Shown: one piece after another, positions 17,840-26,270 of the stretch | Numbering within the stretch: position 1 is the first letter of the stretch | How the letters are laid out: each line of letters opens with the position of its first letter | From: Maridesulfovibrio frigidus DSM 17176 | Lineage (GTDB): Bacteria > Desulfobacterota > Desulfovibrionia > Desulfovibrionales > Desulfovibrionaceae | Length of the DNA stretch: 64,000 nt | Direction: 5' to 3' | Assembly (NCBI RefSeq): GCF_000711735.1 | Contig: NZ_JONL01000006.1 | Coordinates: 186,001-250,000 of the forward strand | The notes under the pieces: generated by a model | What the model was told of the DNA's origin: nothing | The model's input: the letters and a program-made list of their open reading frames with translations, nothing else | Database searches by the model: none | Position numbers and translations under genes: made by a program

Positions 17840-18517
17840 TTAAATGCATTCAGAGGAAAGTTTCTTTTCTGCCAAAACTACTTCAGCCAAAGCATTAATC
17901 ACGCACGCCGCAAGTGCTGAACCGCCCTTTCTTCCTTCGACCGAAATATAAGGCAAATTCCCACAATCCATTAGCATAGCTTTGGACTCAGCAGCATTCA
18001 CAAACCCGACAGGCATGCCTACTATTAGAGCAGGAACTTCCATTTTACCAGATTCAATCAACCGGACAAGACGGATTAAAGCAGTAGGAGCATTACCAAT
18101 AACGTGGATAGCGGGCTTGATTTTATCAGCAGCAAGCTCGAGAGCTGCGTGTGCTCGCGTGGTTGAATTTGTTTTTGCAGTCGCAATCACTTCAGGATCA
18201 TTGATTAAACAACGAACTTCACAAGCAAGCGGGACCATTCTACGAACAGGTATTCCGCATTTAGCCATCTCGGTATCGGTAACAATAGTGCAACCGGATC
18301 TAATAGATTCGAGACCATTTTCTATAGCTTTCGGATGAAAACGAACAAGATCAATCAGTTCAAAATCAGCAGTAGTGTGAACCATTCTTCTTGCAATCTG
18401 CCACTCAACACCCTGGAATTTGCGAGGTTCTGGAACCTCAGAATCAATAATTTCAAAAGATTTTTTTTCTATATCACTAGGTTTTGCAACAGCAAGAAGA
18501 TTATGTTTATCAGCCAC
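17840..18517 (-). CDS. cobH: Precorrin-8X methylmutase
   Basis: CobH/CbiC moves a methyl group from C-11 to C-12 of precorrin-8X, giving hydrogenobyrinate in corrin synthesis. The protein of 225-226 residues has the catalytic His in RRMVHTTADFE, the STTRAHAALEL segment and the C-terminal GRKGGSALAACVINAL. The start is not ATG. Candidates are TTG at 18520 and GTG at 18517; the GTG has AAGGAG about 7 bases upstream and is preferred. The start lies inside the end of deoC, so the two are translationally coupled. No other corrin gene is present in the window. Confidence 0.9.
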   Translation of the reverse strand: MADKHNLLAVAKPSDIEKKSFEIIDSEVPEPRKFQGVEWQIARRMVHTTADFELIDLVRFHPKAIENGLESIRSGCTIVTDTEMAKCGIPVRRMVPLACEVRCLINDPEVIATAKTNSTTRAHAALELAADKIKPAIHVIGNAPTALIRLVRLIESGKMEVPALIVGMPVGFVNAAESKAMLMDCGNLPYISVEGRKGGSALAACVINALAEVVLAEKKLSSECI

Positions 18518-19175
18518 CAATTGACTCCTTAATTAAATTTAGAGAAGAAGAAGTTCCCAAACGTGAAGCTCCGGCTTCAATTAGCTCGACAGCTTGGGAA
18601 TAATTTTTAATGCCGCCACTAGCTTTAACGCCTACTGAATTTCCAACAACTGAACGCATAAGAGCAATATCTGATGCAGTTGCAGCCCCGCAGCTAAATC
18701 CAGTGCACGTTTTTACGAACGAAGCACCAGCTTTAACAGCCAGTTCGCATGCCTGCTTTTTTTGTTCATCAGAAAGAAGTCCCGTTTCAATAATGGCCTT
18801 TACAGGAACACCGTCAGCACCTTCAACCGTCAAAAGTATATCATTTAAAAAACTATTGATGTCTCCAGACTTCAGAGCCCCTACATTGACAACCATATCC
18901 AATTCATCTGCGCCTTTTTCAATTGCGCGCATTGCTTCGATCATTTTGACCTCAGCAAGGGTCGCTCCCGAAGGGAATCCTATAACAGAGCAGACTTTTG
19001 GCTTTTCAAATTTCAAAAGATGCGAAGCCTGAGCAATATGGCAAGGATGAATACATACCGAAGCAAATCCATATTCAACAGCTTCTCTGCAAAGCAGTTC
19101 AATATCAGATGGAACCGCAGAAATATCAAGAAGAGTGTGGTCAATATAAGAAGCTAAATCACTAAGTTTTGTCAT
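18510..19175 (-). CDS. deoC: Deoxyribose-phosphate aldolase
   Basis: DeoC cleaves 2-deoxyribose 5-phosphate to glyceraldehyde 3-phosphate and acetaldehyde in deoxynucleoside breakdown. The 221-residue protein has the Schiff-base Lys in FVKTCTGFS, plus IDHTLLD, GFPSGA and VKASGGIKN. The ATG at 19175 is preferred over 19187 because GGAGG stands 5 bases before it. The 3' end overlaps the start of precorrin-8X methylmutase by several bases, an unusual partnership with no evident metabolic reason. Confidence 0.94.
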   Translation of the reverse strand: MTKLSDLASYIDHTLLDISAVPSDIELLCREAVEYGFASVCIHPCHIAQASHLLKFEKPKVCSVIGFPSGATLAEVKMIEAMRAIEKGADELDMVVNVGALKSGDINSFLNDILLTVEGADGVPVKAIIETGLLSDEQKKQACELAVKAGASFVKTCTGFSCGAATASDIALMRSVVGNSVGVKASGGIKNYSQAVELIEAGASRLGTSSSLNLIKESIGG

Positions 19176-19361
19176 GTCCGCCTCCACATTAAAAGTTTAC
19201 CTGCTATTAATCTTAAATAATGAAACATTTATCAAATGGTACATTATTAAAATCAGCAAAATAAAGATCACAAATCTTTCATTAAAGCGACAGTAAGCCA
19301 ATAAAGGCAAAGGGTCAAAAGAAGATCACTTTTAAAGCAGTTATTCAACTATTTATTAAGC

Positions 19362-19394
19362 AAAAAAAAAGCCTCGAACATTCGAGGCCTTTTA
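19362..19394 (-). terminator. Terminator of the amino acid ABC transporter operon
   Basis: On the minus strand a perfect 8-bp stem (arms GCCTCGAA and TTCGAGGC, 2-base loop, extended by flanking A/T pairs) is followed by nine T residues. It lies 29 bases after the last permease gene. Confidence 0.92.
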
Positions 19395-19422
19395 AAAAAC
19401 AAAGTAAATCTATCTTGTAAGT

Positions 19423-20118
19423 CTAACGATCGCGCGCCTGATAGCGTGCAAGGTGCTTTTCCATCCTACGGCTAGTGTAGGTTAAGACATAACAAACTAT
19501 GAAATAGAGTACGGCAATGGCAATAAAAATCTCAGTAGGAGCTGATAAAGTTCTGTTATTTACCTGAGTTGCAGTACGAGTTAGCTCGTTTACACCGATA
19601 ATATAAGCCAGAGAAGTATCCTTTGTAAGTGATACAAACTGGTTAACAAACGATGGAATCATGTTTCTTAGAGCCTGTGGGAGAATTACAAACCGCATAG
19701 CTTGGTAGTGTGAAAGTCCACTCCCTCTAGCTGCTTCCATCTGCCCGCTCGGTAAAGCTGTGACACCAGCCTTTACAATTTCTGCGATGTAAGCACCGGT
19801 AAAAACTATAAACGCGATAAGCGCACAGTGAAATTCAGGTAAAGGGGAACCAAATATTATTGGAACTAAAAAATAGAACCAGAAAATAAGCATCAGCAAA
19901 GGTATGCCGCGGATAACTTCGATGTAGAAAACCGCAGTTAATTTAACTAGTTTATTGCGCGATAAACGCATCAAACCAGCAGCAAGGCCTATCCAGAATG
20001 CACCAAAGATACCGAGTACAGCCAGAATAATACTGACTGCAAGCCCACCTAAAGGTCCATTGGGAAATGCGCCCCAAAGAAAATAATCAAAGTTGTTCCA
20101 AACTACATCCCATTGCAC
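19423..20118 (-). CDS. Polar amino acid ABC transporter, permease
   Basis: This is a membrane subunit of the His/Glu/Gln (HisM/GltK) family, 231 residues with about five helices. The EAA loop that contacts the ATPase is clear (EAARGSGLSHYQAMRFVILPQA in part). The N-terminal WGAFPNGPLGGLAVSIILA is typical of the GltK-type partner. It follows the other permease by 12 bases and is the last gene before a strong terminator. Confidence 0.92.
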   Translation of the reverse strand: MQWDVVWNNFDYFLWGAFPNGPLGGLAVSIILAVLGIFGAFWIGLAAGLMRLSRNKLVKLTAVFYIEVIRGIPLLMLIFWFYFLVPIIFGSPLPEFHCALIAFIVFTGAYIAEIVKAGVTALPSGQMEAARGSGLSHYQAMRFVILPQALRNMIPSFVNQFVSLTKDTSLAYIIGVNELTRTATQVNNRTLSAPTEIFIAIAVLYFIVCYVLTYTSRRMEKHLARYQARDR

Positions 20119-20130
20119 GAGAGGCCACCC

Positions 20131-20832
20131 CTAATATTTTATCTGGATTAGATAATGCTTATTGTACATATTAATTGAGAAGGACACTATTAGCGAAATT
20201 ACCAAGTAAATAAGTGTCGCGACTGTGAAAGCCTCAAATCCGTGGAAAGAATATGACTCAACCTGTCTCGCCATGTAAGTAAGATCCATAACGCCGATAG
20301 TCATAACCAGCGAGGAGTTCTTAATAAGGTTTAGAGACTGTGAAATAAGTGGTGGAATAATAATTCTGAAAGCCTGCGGTAGAATTACAAACCTATAAGC
20401 CTGCATGAACGAAAGTCCAGTAGCACGCGAAGCTTCAAGCTGATTTTTGGGTATCGAGTTAATACCGGCTCTGATCTCTTCAGCTATAAACGCGGCAGTA
20501 TAAAATGTAAGGGAGATAACCCCGGCCGCAAATTCAAAATCGTGATCATAAAGCCAAGTGTTAACTGAATCCGGCAGAATGGAATAGGAACCAAAATACC
20601 AGAAAAATATCTGAATCAGCAGAGGCGTATTTCTAAAAAACTCAACAAATGCAAAGCTAAACCACTCAAAAGGTTTAAACTTCGACATACGCATCACAGC
20701 TATAATGGTACCGAGCAACAATGTAAAACCAATGGATACCAAAGATATCTGAAGGGTTGTAACAAGCCCCTCAACAATCCATTGCCCATACTGACCGCTT
20801 AAAACTAGATTCCAATCAAACTGATAATTCAA
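20131..20832 (-). CDS. Polar amino acid ABC transporter, permease
   Basis: This is the second membrane subunit, 233 residues, HisQ/GltJ-type. It has the N-terminal VEGLVTTLQISL helix, EFFRNTPLLIQIFFWYF, and the EAA loop EASRATGLSFMQAYRFVILPQ. With the neighbouring permease it forms the heterodimeric channel. It is separated from the binding-protein gene by 83 bases that contain a strong hairpin (20852-20882), which may lower its expression relative to the binding protein. Confidence 0.92.
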   Translation of the reverse strand: MNYQFDWNLVLSGQYGQWIVEGLVTTLQISLVSIGFTLLLGTIIAVMRMSKFKPFEWFSFAFVEFFRNTPLLIQIFFWYFGSYSILPDSVNTWLYDHDFEFAAGVISLTFYTAAFIAEEIRAGINSIPKNQLEASRATGLSFMQAYRFVILPQAFRIIIPPLISQSLNLIKNSSLVMTIGVMDLTYMARQVESYSFHGFEAFTVATLIYLVISLIVSFSINMYNKHYLIQIKY

Positions 20833-20851
20833 GGCGTTTATCCGTTGTTTT

Positions 20852-20882
20852 CGAAAGGACCGTACTAAGTACGGTCCTTTCG
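20852..20882 (-). repeat. Intercistronic hairpin between binding-protein and permease genes
   Basis: A perfect 14-bp stem (arm CGAAAGGACCGTAC) with a 3-base loop lies between two genes of one operon. On the minus strand it is followed by AAAACAACGG rather than T residues, so it is more likely an mRNA stability or processing element than an intrinsic terminator. Confidence 0.8.
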
Positions 20883-20915
20883 TTTCTAATCAATATAACC
20901 TAAGCCACTAATCGA

Positions 20916-21731
20916 CTAAGGCCAAATTTCCATCTGCCAAGTCAAAGGCAGTGCATTCTTTGTATTAGGTCCGAACCATTTGTCGTACATTTTCTGGTAA
21001 TCGCCGCTCTTCCACATTTCGATGAGAGCAACGTTTACAGCATCACGGAAGTTGGATTCATTTTCAGGAAGACCGATTCCGTAAGGCTCAGGAGAAATGA
21101 TGTCACCAACGATTTCCCAATCAGATGGGTTAGGATCGGAGTTTTTGAGTCCAAGAAGAATAGTAGAGTCAGTTGTTACAGCTTTAACTTTACCCTGCTT
21201 AAGAGCAAGGAAAGCCTGTGGGTAACCTTCGAAAGAAAGAACCTTACAATCAGGCTGTACTTTCAGGATGTTCTGCTCAGAAGTAGAACCTTTAGCTGTA
21301 CCAACTTTCTGACCTTTAAGGTCAGCTGCGGAAGTAATGCCGGAACCTTTCTTAACGAGAAGCTTCTGGCCGTCCATGAAGTATGTGATACTGAAATCAA
21401 TGGTATCGTCACGAGCGATCTTGTGAGTCATTGTAGCTGCAGAAAGATCGATTGATCCCTGAACGAGCATAGCAATACGTGTGGATGATGTTACTGGTTT
21501 GAATTCAGCTTTAACGCCGATTTTGCCAGCAATGTAGTTACAGATATCGATGTCCATACCAACAAGTTTCTTTGTGGTTTCATCAATGTAACCGAAAGGA
21601 ACAACTGCATCTTTAACACCGCAGATAAGAACTCCGCGATCTTTTACTTCCTGCAATTTATCAGCAAAAGCGGTAGAAGCACAAAGTGCCAACGCTAGTA
21701 CCATTGCAACCATGATTGAAAGTCTTTTCAT
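20916..21731 (-). CDS. Amino acid ABC transporter, periplasmic substrate-binding protein
   Basis: This 271-residue family 3 solute-binding protein has a cleavable signal peptide ending near STAFA (residue 23). The family features follow: GVLICGVKDAVVPFGY, VGMDIDICNYIAGKI, and LKGQKVGTAKGSTSEQN. Such proteins capture polar amino acids (Glu, Gln, Asp or His), but the exact ligand cannot be read from the sequence. An AGGAGG site lies just before the ATG. It is the second gene of the operon, 56 bases after the ATPase. Confidence 0.93.
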   Translation of the reverse strand: MKRLSIMVAMVLALALCASTAFADKLQEVKDRGVLICGVKDAVVPFGYIDETTKKLVGMDIDICNYIAGKIGVKAEFKPVTSSTRIAMLVQGSIDLSAATMTHKIARDDTIDFSITYFMDGQKLLVKKGSGITSAADLKGQKVGTAKGSTSEQNILKVQPDCKVLSFEGYPQAFLALKQGKVKAVTTDSTILLGLKNSDPNPSDWEIVGDIISPEPYGIGLPENESNFRDAVNVALIEMWKSGDYQKMYDKWFGPNTKNALPLTWQMEIWP

Positions 21732-21787
21732 AGATCCTCCTGAAACAATTTTAAAGTTTTCTGCCCAAGCCGCTAAATAGTAAACGA

Positions 21788-22516
21788 CTACAATATCTCC
21801 TTCAAAAATAACTTAGTTCTTTCGTGACGTGGGTTTTTGAAGAACTCTTCAGGCGGAGCCTGTTCGATAACTTCACCCTGATCCATAAATATAACTCGAT
21901 CAGCAACTTCGCGGGCAAATCCCATTTCATGCGTAACGCAGAGCATGGTCATTCCTTCGCGTGCCAGATCTTTCATAACATTCAGAACTTCGTTGATCAT
22001 CTCCGGGTCAAGCGCAGAAGTAGGCTCATCGAAAAGCATTACTTTCGGCTTCATTGCTAACGCTCTTGCAATAGCAACACGCTGCTGCTGTCCACCGGAC
22101 AACTCAGCAGGGTACTTATGAGCCTGATCGTGAATACCCACTCTTTCAAGTAATTTAAGTGCAACCTCTTCTGCTTCTGCGCGAGGAACATTACGAACCT
22201 TCTGCGGGGCCAGAGTTACATTATTTAATACTGTAAGATGAGGGTAAAGGTTGAACTGCTGGAAAACTATGCCAATTTCGGCACGCAGTTCATTTAGGTT
22301 AACGCTCTTGTCGAGAATGTCTTTCCCATCAAAAGTGACGGTTCCTTTCTGGAAATCTTCAAGCCTGTTAATACAGCGAATAAAAGTGCTCTTTCCTGAA
22401 CCACTCGGCCCACAAATAACAAGCACTTCACCTTTATTTACATGGTCATTAAGACCCTTAAGGACATGAAAATCGCCGTACCATTTGTGGAGATTCTTAA
22501 TTTCAATCATCGGCAT
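21788..22516 (-). CDS. Polar amino acid ABC transporter, ATP-binding protein (GlnQ-like)
   Basis: The 242-residue ATPase powers amino acid uptake. It has Walker [10 protein letters not shown], the Q-loop [13 protein letters not shown], signature [15 protein letters not shown] and Walker [15 protein letters not shown]. The ATG at 22516 is chosen because GGAG lies 9 bases upstream; a TTG at 22531 is in frame but too close to any ribosome binding site. It heads the operon ATPase, binding protein, permease, permease. Confidence 0.94.
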   Translation of the reverse strand: MPMIEIKNLHKWYGDFHVLKGLNDHVNKGEVLVICGPSGSGKSTFIRCINRLEDFQKGTVTFDGKDILDKSVNLNELRAEIGIVFQQFNLYPHLTVLNNVTLAPQKVRNVPRAEAEEVALKLLERVGIHDQAHKYPAELSGGQQQRVAIARALAMKPKVMLFDEPTSALDPEMINEVLNVMKDLAREGMTMLCVTHEMGFAREVADRVIFMDQGEVIEQAPPEEFFKNPRHERTKLFLKEIL

Positions 22517-22566
22517 ATCGCTTAACTCCAACTCCTGTACCGATTATCAATTCAGGACAGGCTACT

Positions 22567-22595
22567 ATAATATAGTGGAAAAATTTAACTGTCAG
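22567..22595 (-). promoter_or_regulatory. Promoter of the amino acid ABC transporter operon
   Basis: On the minus strand CTGACA (22595-22590) and TATTAT (22572-22567) are 17 bases apart. The -10 lies within a 13-base palindrome, ACTATAATATAGT (22564-22576), that could bind a regulator. Transcription would start about 44 bases before the ATG. Confidence 0.6.
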
Positions 22596-23027
22596 CAACC
22601 TTTTAATGAATCCTAAGTTCTAACTTCAAGAATTCAAGAAAGAACAATAGTCATAGCCTAAAATTGCGAAAAGTCAAGAATACCTCATTCTTTTCCATTT
22701 ATGTATAATCAATTTCATAGTCTTCCTTTTTTGATAAATAACAATAATTTTAGGTTAGCGGTACAACTTTCTGATTCCCTTGATCCGAATAACTGCAACG
22801 CCCAAGAAAGGGATTAATCAAATAGTATCGTCATTTACTTTATTATAAAAGATATACAAAAAAGGTAATTTAATAATTAACAAGAAATTTTTATCAACTT
22901 TTTTTCACTAAAACTTATTTAAACCAAAAAAAATCCGACATATGAACACTCCATAAAGTGCCAAACATCGGATTATGATTCAAAATCTGATTTAACCTGT
23001 GAACAGGATATAGCAAACTAAGCCATT
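22596..23027. other. Intergenic region between the ABC operon and the DAK2-DegV gene
   Basis: This 432-base AT-rich stretch lies upstream of the ABC promoter and downstream of the DAK2-DegV gene. Apart from the leftward terminator at 22924-22974, no gene, repeat or recognisable site is seen. Confidence 0.5.
22924..22974 (-). terminator. Terminator downstream of the DAK2-DegV gene
   Basis: On the minus strand AATCCGA pairs with TCGGATT, with an inner CACT/AGTG pairing. The hairpin is followed by a run of T residues. It lies 53 bases after the stop at 23028. Confidence 0.75.
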
Positions 23028-24839
23028 TTAATCGTCTGCGATAAAAGCAACTGCGCACGCTCCCGGCCCACTATGTAAACCAAGCACAGGGGAAGCTTCA
23101 GTTACAAACTCAGGCTCAACGCCAAACTCATCCTTAATGATACGTGCGAACCTCTCAGCAGTACCCAGTGCATCAGCATGCGAAACAGCAAAGCGCAAAT
23201 TACTTTTGCCCCACGTATTTTCCCGTACAAGCTTAATAAGTGCGCTTTCTTGTCGTTTGATTCCAAAAGCTTTGGCTACAGTAACAGGCTGCCCCTCGTT
23301 TCTAAACTCTAAAATGGGCTTTATGTTTAAGAATTTGGCAATCATTCCCTGCCCTTTGCTAACCCTGCCGCCCTTCACTGCGTAATCTAATGTATCAATA
23401 GTTACGAAAATCTTCGCATTTGCAATGGCTTTTTGAGCAACTCCTACTACCTCTTCAACCGTTCCGCCACTCTGTGCAGCCCTTGCCGCTTCCAAAACAG
23501 AAAGCCCCAACCCAACGCTCAGTTTTTTTGCATCAAGGGTTTGTAGATTTTCAAGACCAGAACTGACCGCTACCGCGCTCTGATAAGTACCACTAAGCAC
23601 CTTAGCCATATGCAATGAAACCACGTTTTCGTAATCACTGCACGCGCACTCATAGATCTTTTTAATATCACCCGGTGAAGGCTGAGAAGTCTGAGCTTTC
23701 AAAGACTTAGGTAGCATTTCATAAAACTTGGCAGAATCAATATTGACCTGATCAATATATTCTTGCCCGTCAATTGTAAGACGCAAAGGAGCAACTCTGA
23801 TGTCATATTGTAATCTTAGCTCAGCAGGAATATCGCAAGAACTGTCTGTAACAATCCCAACTTTTCTTCCATCGGAAATCAAACGCTTATGCTGCACCAG
23901 CATGTCATCAACCTTGCGTTTATCTACAGTTGCAAAGGCTGAAACAATCTCTTCAACTTTATCAGGATCATTAGTGTGAATATGGATTTTTATGCAATGT
24001 GGAAGACCTGCCACGATAAGACTATCTCCCATACCTGAGACAGATTCGCGTATCGAGTTCTTATCAATTCCAGATCCTTTCAGCAAAAATTCTGTACAAT
24101 ATCTAAATTCGAGACTTTTAACGGCAACCTTCGAAGCCTCATTTGGGGGATTCCCTACATTATATAATGGAGCTGAATCAGGTAAAATTGCTTTTTCAAT
24201 TTTTCCATTCTCTAAAAAATCAACAATACCCTCTAGTAAATATACAAATCCCAAAGCGCCAGCATCAACAACACCTGCGCTTTTAAGTTCTGCAAGCTTT
24301 TCGGTTGTAGCTTTCACCGAAGCCTGAGCATTCAATAAAGAATCAGATAGAAGCACATGAAAATCACGATATTCATGTGCTTTAGAGCTAAGGTGCGTGG
24401 CCCAATCCTTAATTACACTAACGATGGTTCCATCTTTGGGATCAGCAATAGCTTCGCAGGAACGACGGGCTGCAAGGGAAGCAACCCGTGCAAAATCAGC
24501 CGGTGAGATTCTAGGCATATCCTTTACGCCTTCCGCAAAACCGCACAGGAATTGCGCGAGAATGGCGCCGGAATTACCTTTTGCCCCGTTAAGTGCAGAC
24601 TCAGCAATGAGCGCGCTCATTTTTTCTATGGACTTTTCAAGAGAATCCCCGGTGGAACGTACAATGCTGCGCATAGTACCCGCCATATTCGCCCCAGTGT
24701 CACCATCCGGAACAGGAAAAACATTAATAGCGTCTAGATGAGGAGCATTTTCGATAAGTCTCCCGGCAGCAGCAACAACACCACGCCTAAATCTTACGCC
24801 ATCAACATACTGAATTCGTATACTATTTGATTCTTGCAT
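23028..24839 (-). CDS. DAK2-DegV fusion protein (FakA/FakB-like fatty acid kinase homolog)
   Basis: The 603-residue protein joins two functions usually on separate chains. Residues about 10-215 form a DAK2/DhaL nucleotide domain (NVFPVPDGDTGANMAGTM, KGNSGAILAQ). Residues about 240-320 resemble the FakA linker domain (YCTEFLL, GDSLIVAG, IHIHTNDPDKV). From about 325 on it is a DegV/FakB lipid-binding domain (VGIVTDSSCDIP...). In Gram-positive bacteria FakA phosphorylates fatty acids carried by FakB. A single-chain kinase plus carrier is a reasonable inference. It appears to be a single-gene unit with its own terminator. Confidence 0.88.
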   Translation of the reverse strand: MQESNSIRIQYVDGVRFRRGVVAAAGRLIENAPHLDAINVFPVPDGDTGANMAGTMRSIVRSTGDSLEKSIEKMSALIAESALNGAKGNSGAILAQFLCGFAEGVKDMPRISPADFARVASLAARRSCEAIADPKDGTIVSVIKDWATHLSSKAHEYRDFHVLLSDSLLNAQASVKATTEKLAELKSAGVVDAGALGFVYLLEGIVDFLENGKIEKAILPDSAPLYNVGNPPNEASKVAVKSLEFRYCTEFLLKGSGIDKNSIRESVSGMGDSLIVAGLPHCIKIHIHTNDPDKVEEIVSAFATVDKRKVDDMLVQHKRLISDGRKVGIVTDSSCDIPAELRLQYDIRVAPLRLTIDGQEYIDQVNIDSAKFYEMLPKSLKAQTSQPSPGDIKKIYECACSDYENVVSLHMAKVLSGTYQSAVAVSSGLENLQTLDAKKLSVGLGLSVLEAARAAQSGGTVEEVVGVAQKAIANAKIFVTIDTLDYAVKGGRVSKGQGMIAKFLNIKPILEFRNEGQPVTVAKAFGIKRQESALIKLVRENTWGKSNLRFAVSHADALGTAERFARIIKDEFGVEPEFVTEASPVLGLHSGPGACAVAFIADD

Positions 24840-25062
24840 TATATATTTATCTTTATTTATTAGGGTGTTACATCTAAATACTACTGTTTATAAACTAAAA
24901 AGTAATCATGTTCTTGCATGTAAATCTACCAGCCCTCAAGTTATTAAAGAAATAAATTCACACCTGTTTTTTAACCCCTTTCTTAAACTAATACCCTTTT
25001 AAATTTGGAGTATTTAAGGTATTGAGAGTGATAAATAAAACCTGCGCAAGGAGCTTGCTCTA

Positions 25063-26268
25063 ATGATTTCAATTTCCTCCATCAAATCAAGAAGATATTT
25101 CATATCTTGCATATACACTGCGATTCTAATCATTGCGATGTTGTCATTTCAAGGATGCGGAGGAGATAAAGAAGCCCCTCACCAAATCCCAGCGGCTCCA
25201 GTTACAACAGGTGAGGCAATCAAAAAACCAACGCCTTACTATATAACAGCAATTGGCACAGTTAAGGCCATTGACACAATCACAGTACGTTCAAGGGTAA
25301 CGGGATATTTAAGCAAAATTGCCATTAAAAATGGAGATATAGTTAAAGCTGGGCAACAATTATTCACGATGGACCCGGCTCCTTTCGAAGCAAGCATACG
25401 CCAGCTGAGAGCAGAACTTGCTTCAGACAACACAAAGTATGAACAAGCTAAAAGGGATTACAACCGCTATCGCGATCTTGTGAGACGTAAAGTTGTTAGT
25501 GCTGAGCAGTTCGAACAAAAGCGGCTTGAAATGAAGACCGCAAGTGACCTAATCGCCGTAACTCAGGCCAAGCTTGTTAACGCTAAAAATGACCTTAATT
25601 ACTGTTTCATCAAATCACCGATTAATGGCCTGACTGGGTACATCTTCCCAACTGCGGGAAATCTAATTGAAGAGAACAAAGATGAACTCGTAGTGATCAA
25701 TCAAATTTCTCCGATAGCCGTTAATTTTTATCTTCCCCAAAAATACTTGGCTAAGGTTCAAAAATACTCCGCCAATGCAACCCTCGAAGTTCTAGCTATT
25801 TCCGAAGGGCAAGGTTCCCGTGATGCAGGCAAGCTTACTTTTATTGATAACAATGTTGATACAAAAAGCGGCACAGTCTGGATGCAGGCGACCTTCACGA
25901 ATGCCAATCGTTCTCTATGGCCCGGTAATTATGTAGAAGTTATGCTCAAACTTTTTGAAGAAGATGTTGTGCAAATACCTATGCAGGCCACATGCGATGG
26001 ACCGGAGGGAAAATTTGTATGGGTGATGCACCAGAATAAAACAGTTGATATGCGGCCCATCGAGATTGACCGCAGGTCCGGCAAAATGGATATCGTTACG
26101 GCAGGACTCACAGGTGAAGAAGAAATAATCACCGACGGACAGCTGAGACTGTTTCCCGGTGCTGTAGTCAAAGTGAAAGGCGACAAAACAAACTCGACAG
26201 GCAGGGCACCCTCATCAGGTAAATCAGCAGATAACTCGAAGAGCAAAACTGCCGGAGCCGGTGAATAG
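25063..26268 (+). CDS. RND efflux system periplasmic adaptor (membrane fusion protein), lipoprotein
   Basis: The 401-residue adaptor has a signal sequence with lipobox LSFQGC, so it is probably anchored by lipid in the inner membrane. It contains a lipoyl/barrel-sandwich segment (TVRSRVTGYLSKIAIKNGD), an alpha-helical hairpin (about residues 120-175) and beta-barrel domains, and ends in a Ser/Lys-rich tail. It links the RND pump to an outer-membrane channel. It ends 2 bases before the pump gene. No outer-membrane factor gene is nearby, so TolC must be encoded elsewhere. Confidence 0.92.
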   Translation: MISISSIKSRRYFISCIYTAILIIAMLSFQGCGGDKEAPHQIPAAPVTTGEAIKKPTPYYITAIGTVKAIDTITVRSRVTGYLSKIAIKNGDIVKAGQQLFTMDPAPFEASIRQLRAELASDNTKYEQAKRDYNRYRDLVRRKVVSAEQFEQKRLEMKTASDLIAVTQAKLVNAKNDLNYCFIKSPINGLTGYIFPTAGNLIEENKDELVVINQISPIAVNFYLPQKYLAKVQKYSANATLEVLAISEGQGSRDAGKLTFIDNNVDTKSGTVWMQATFTNANRSLWPGNYVEVMLKLFEEDVVQIPMQATCDGPEGKFVWVMHQNKTVDMRPIEIDRRSGKMDIVTAGLTGEEEIITDGQLRLFPGAVVKVKGDKTNSTGRAPSSGKSADNSKSKTAGAGE

Positions 26269-26270
26269 CC

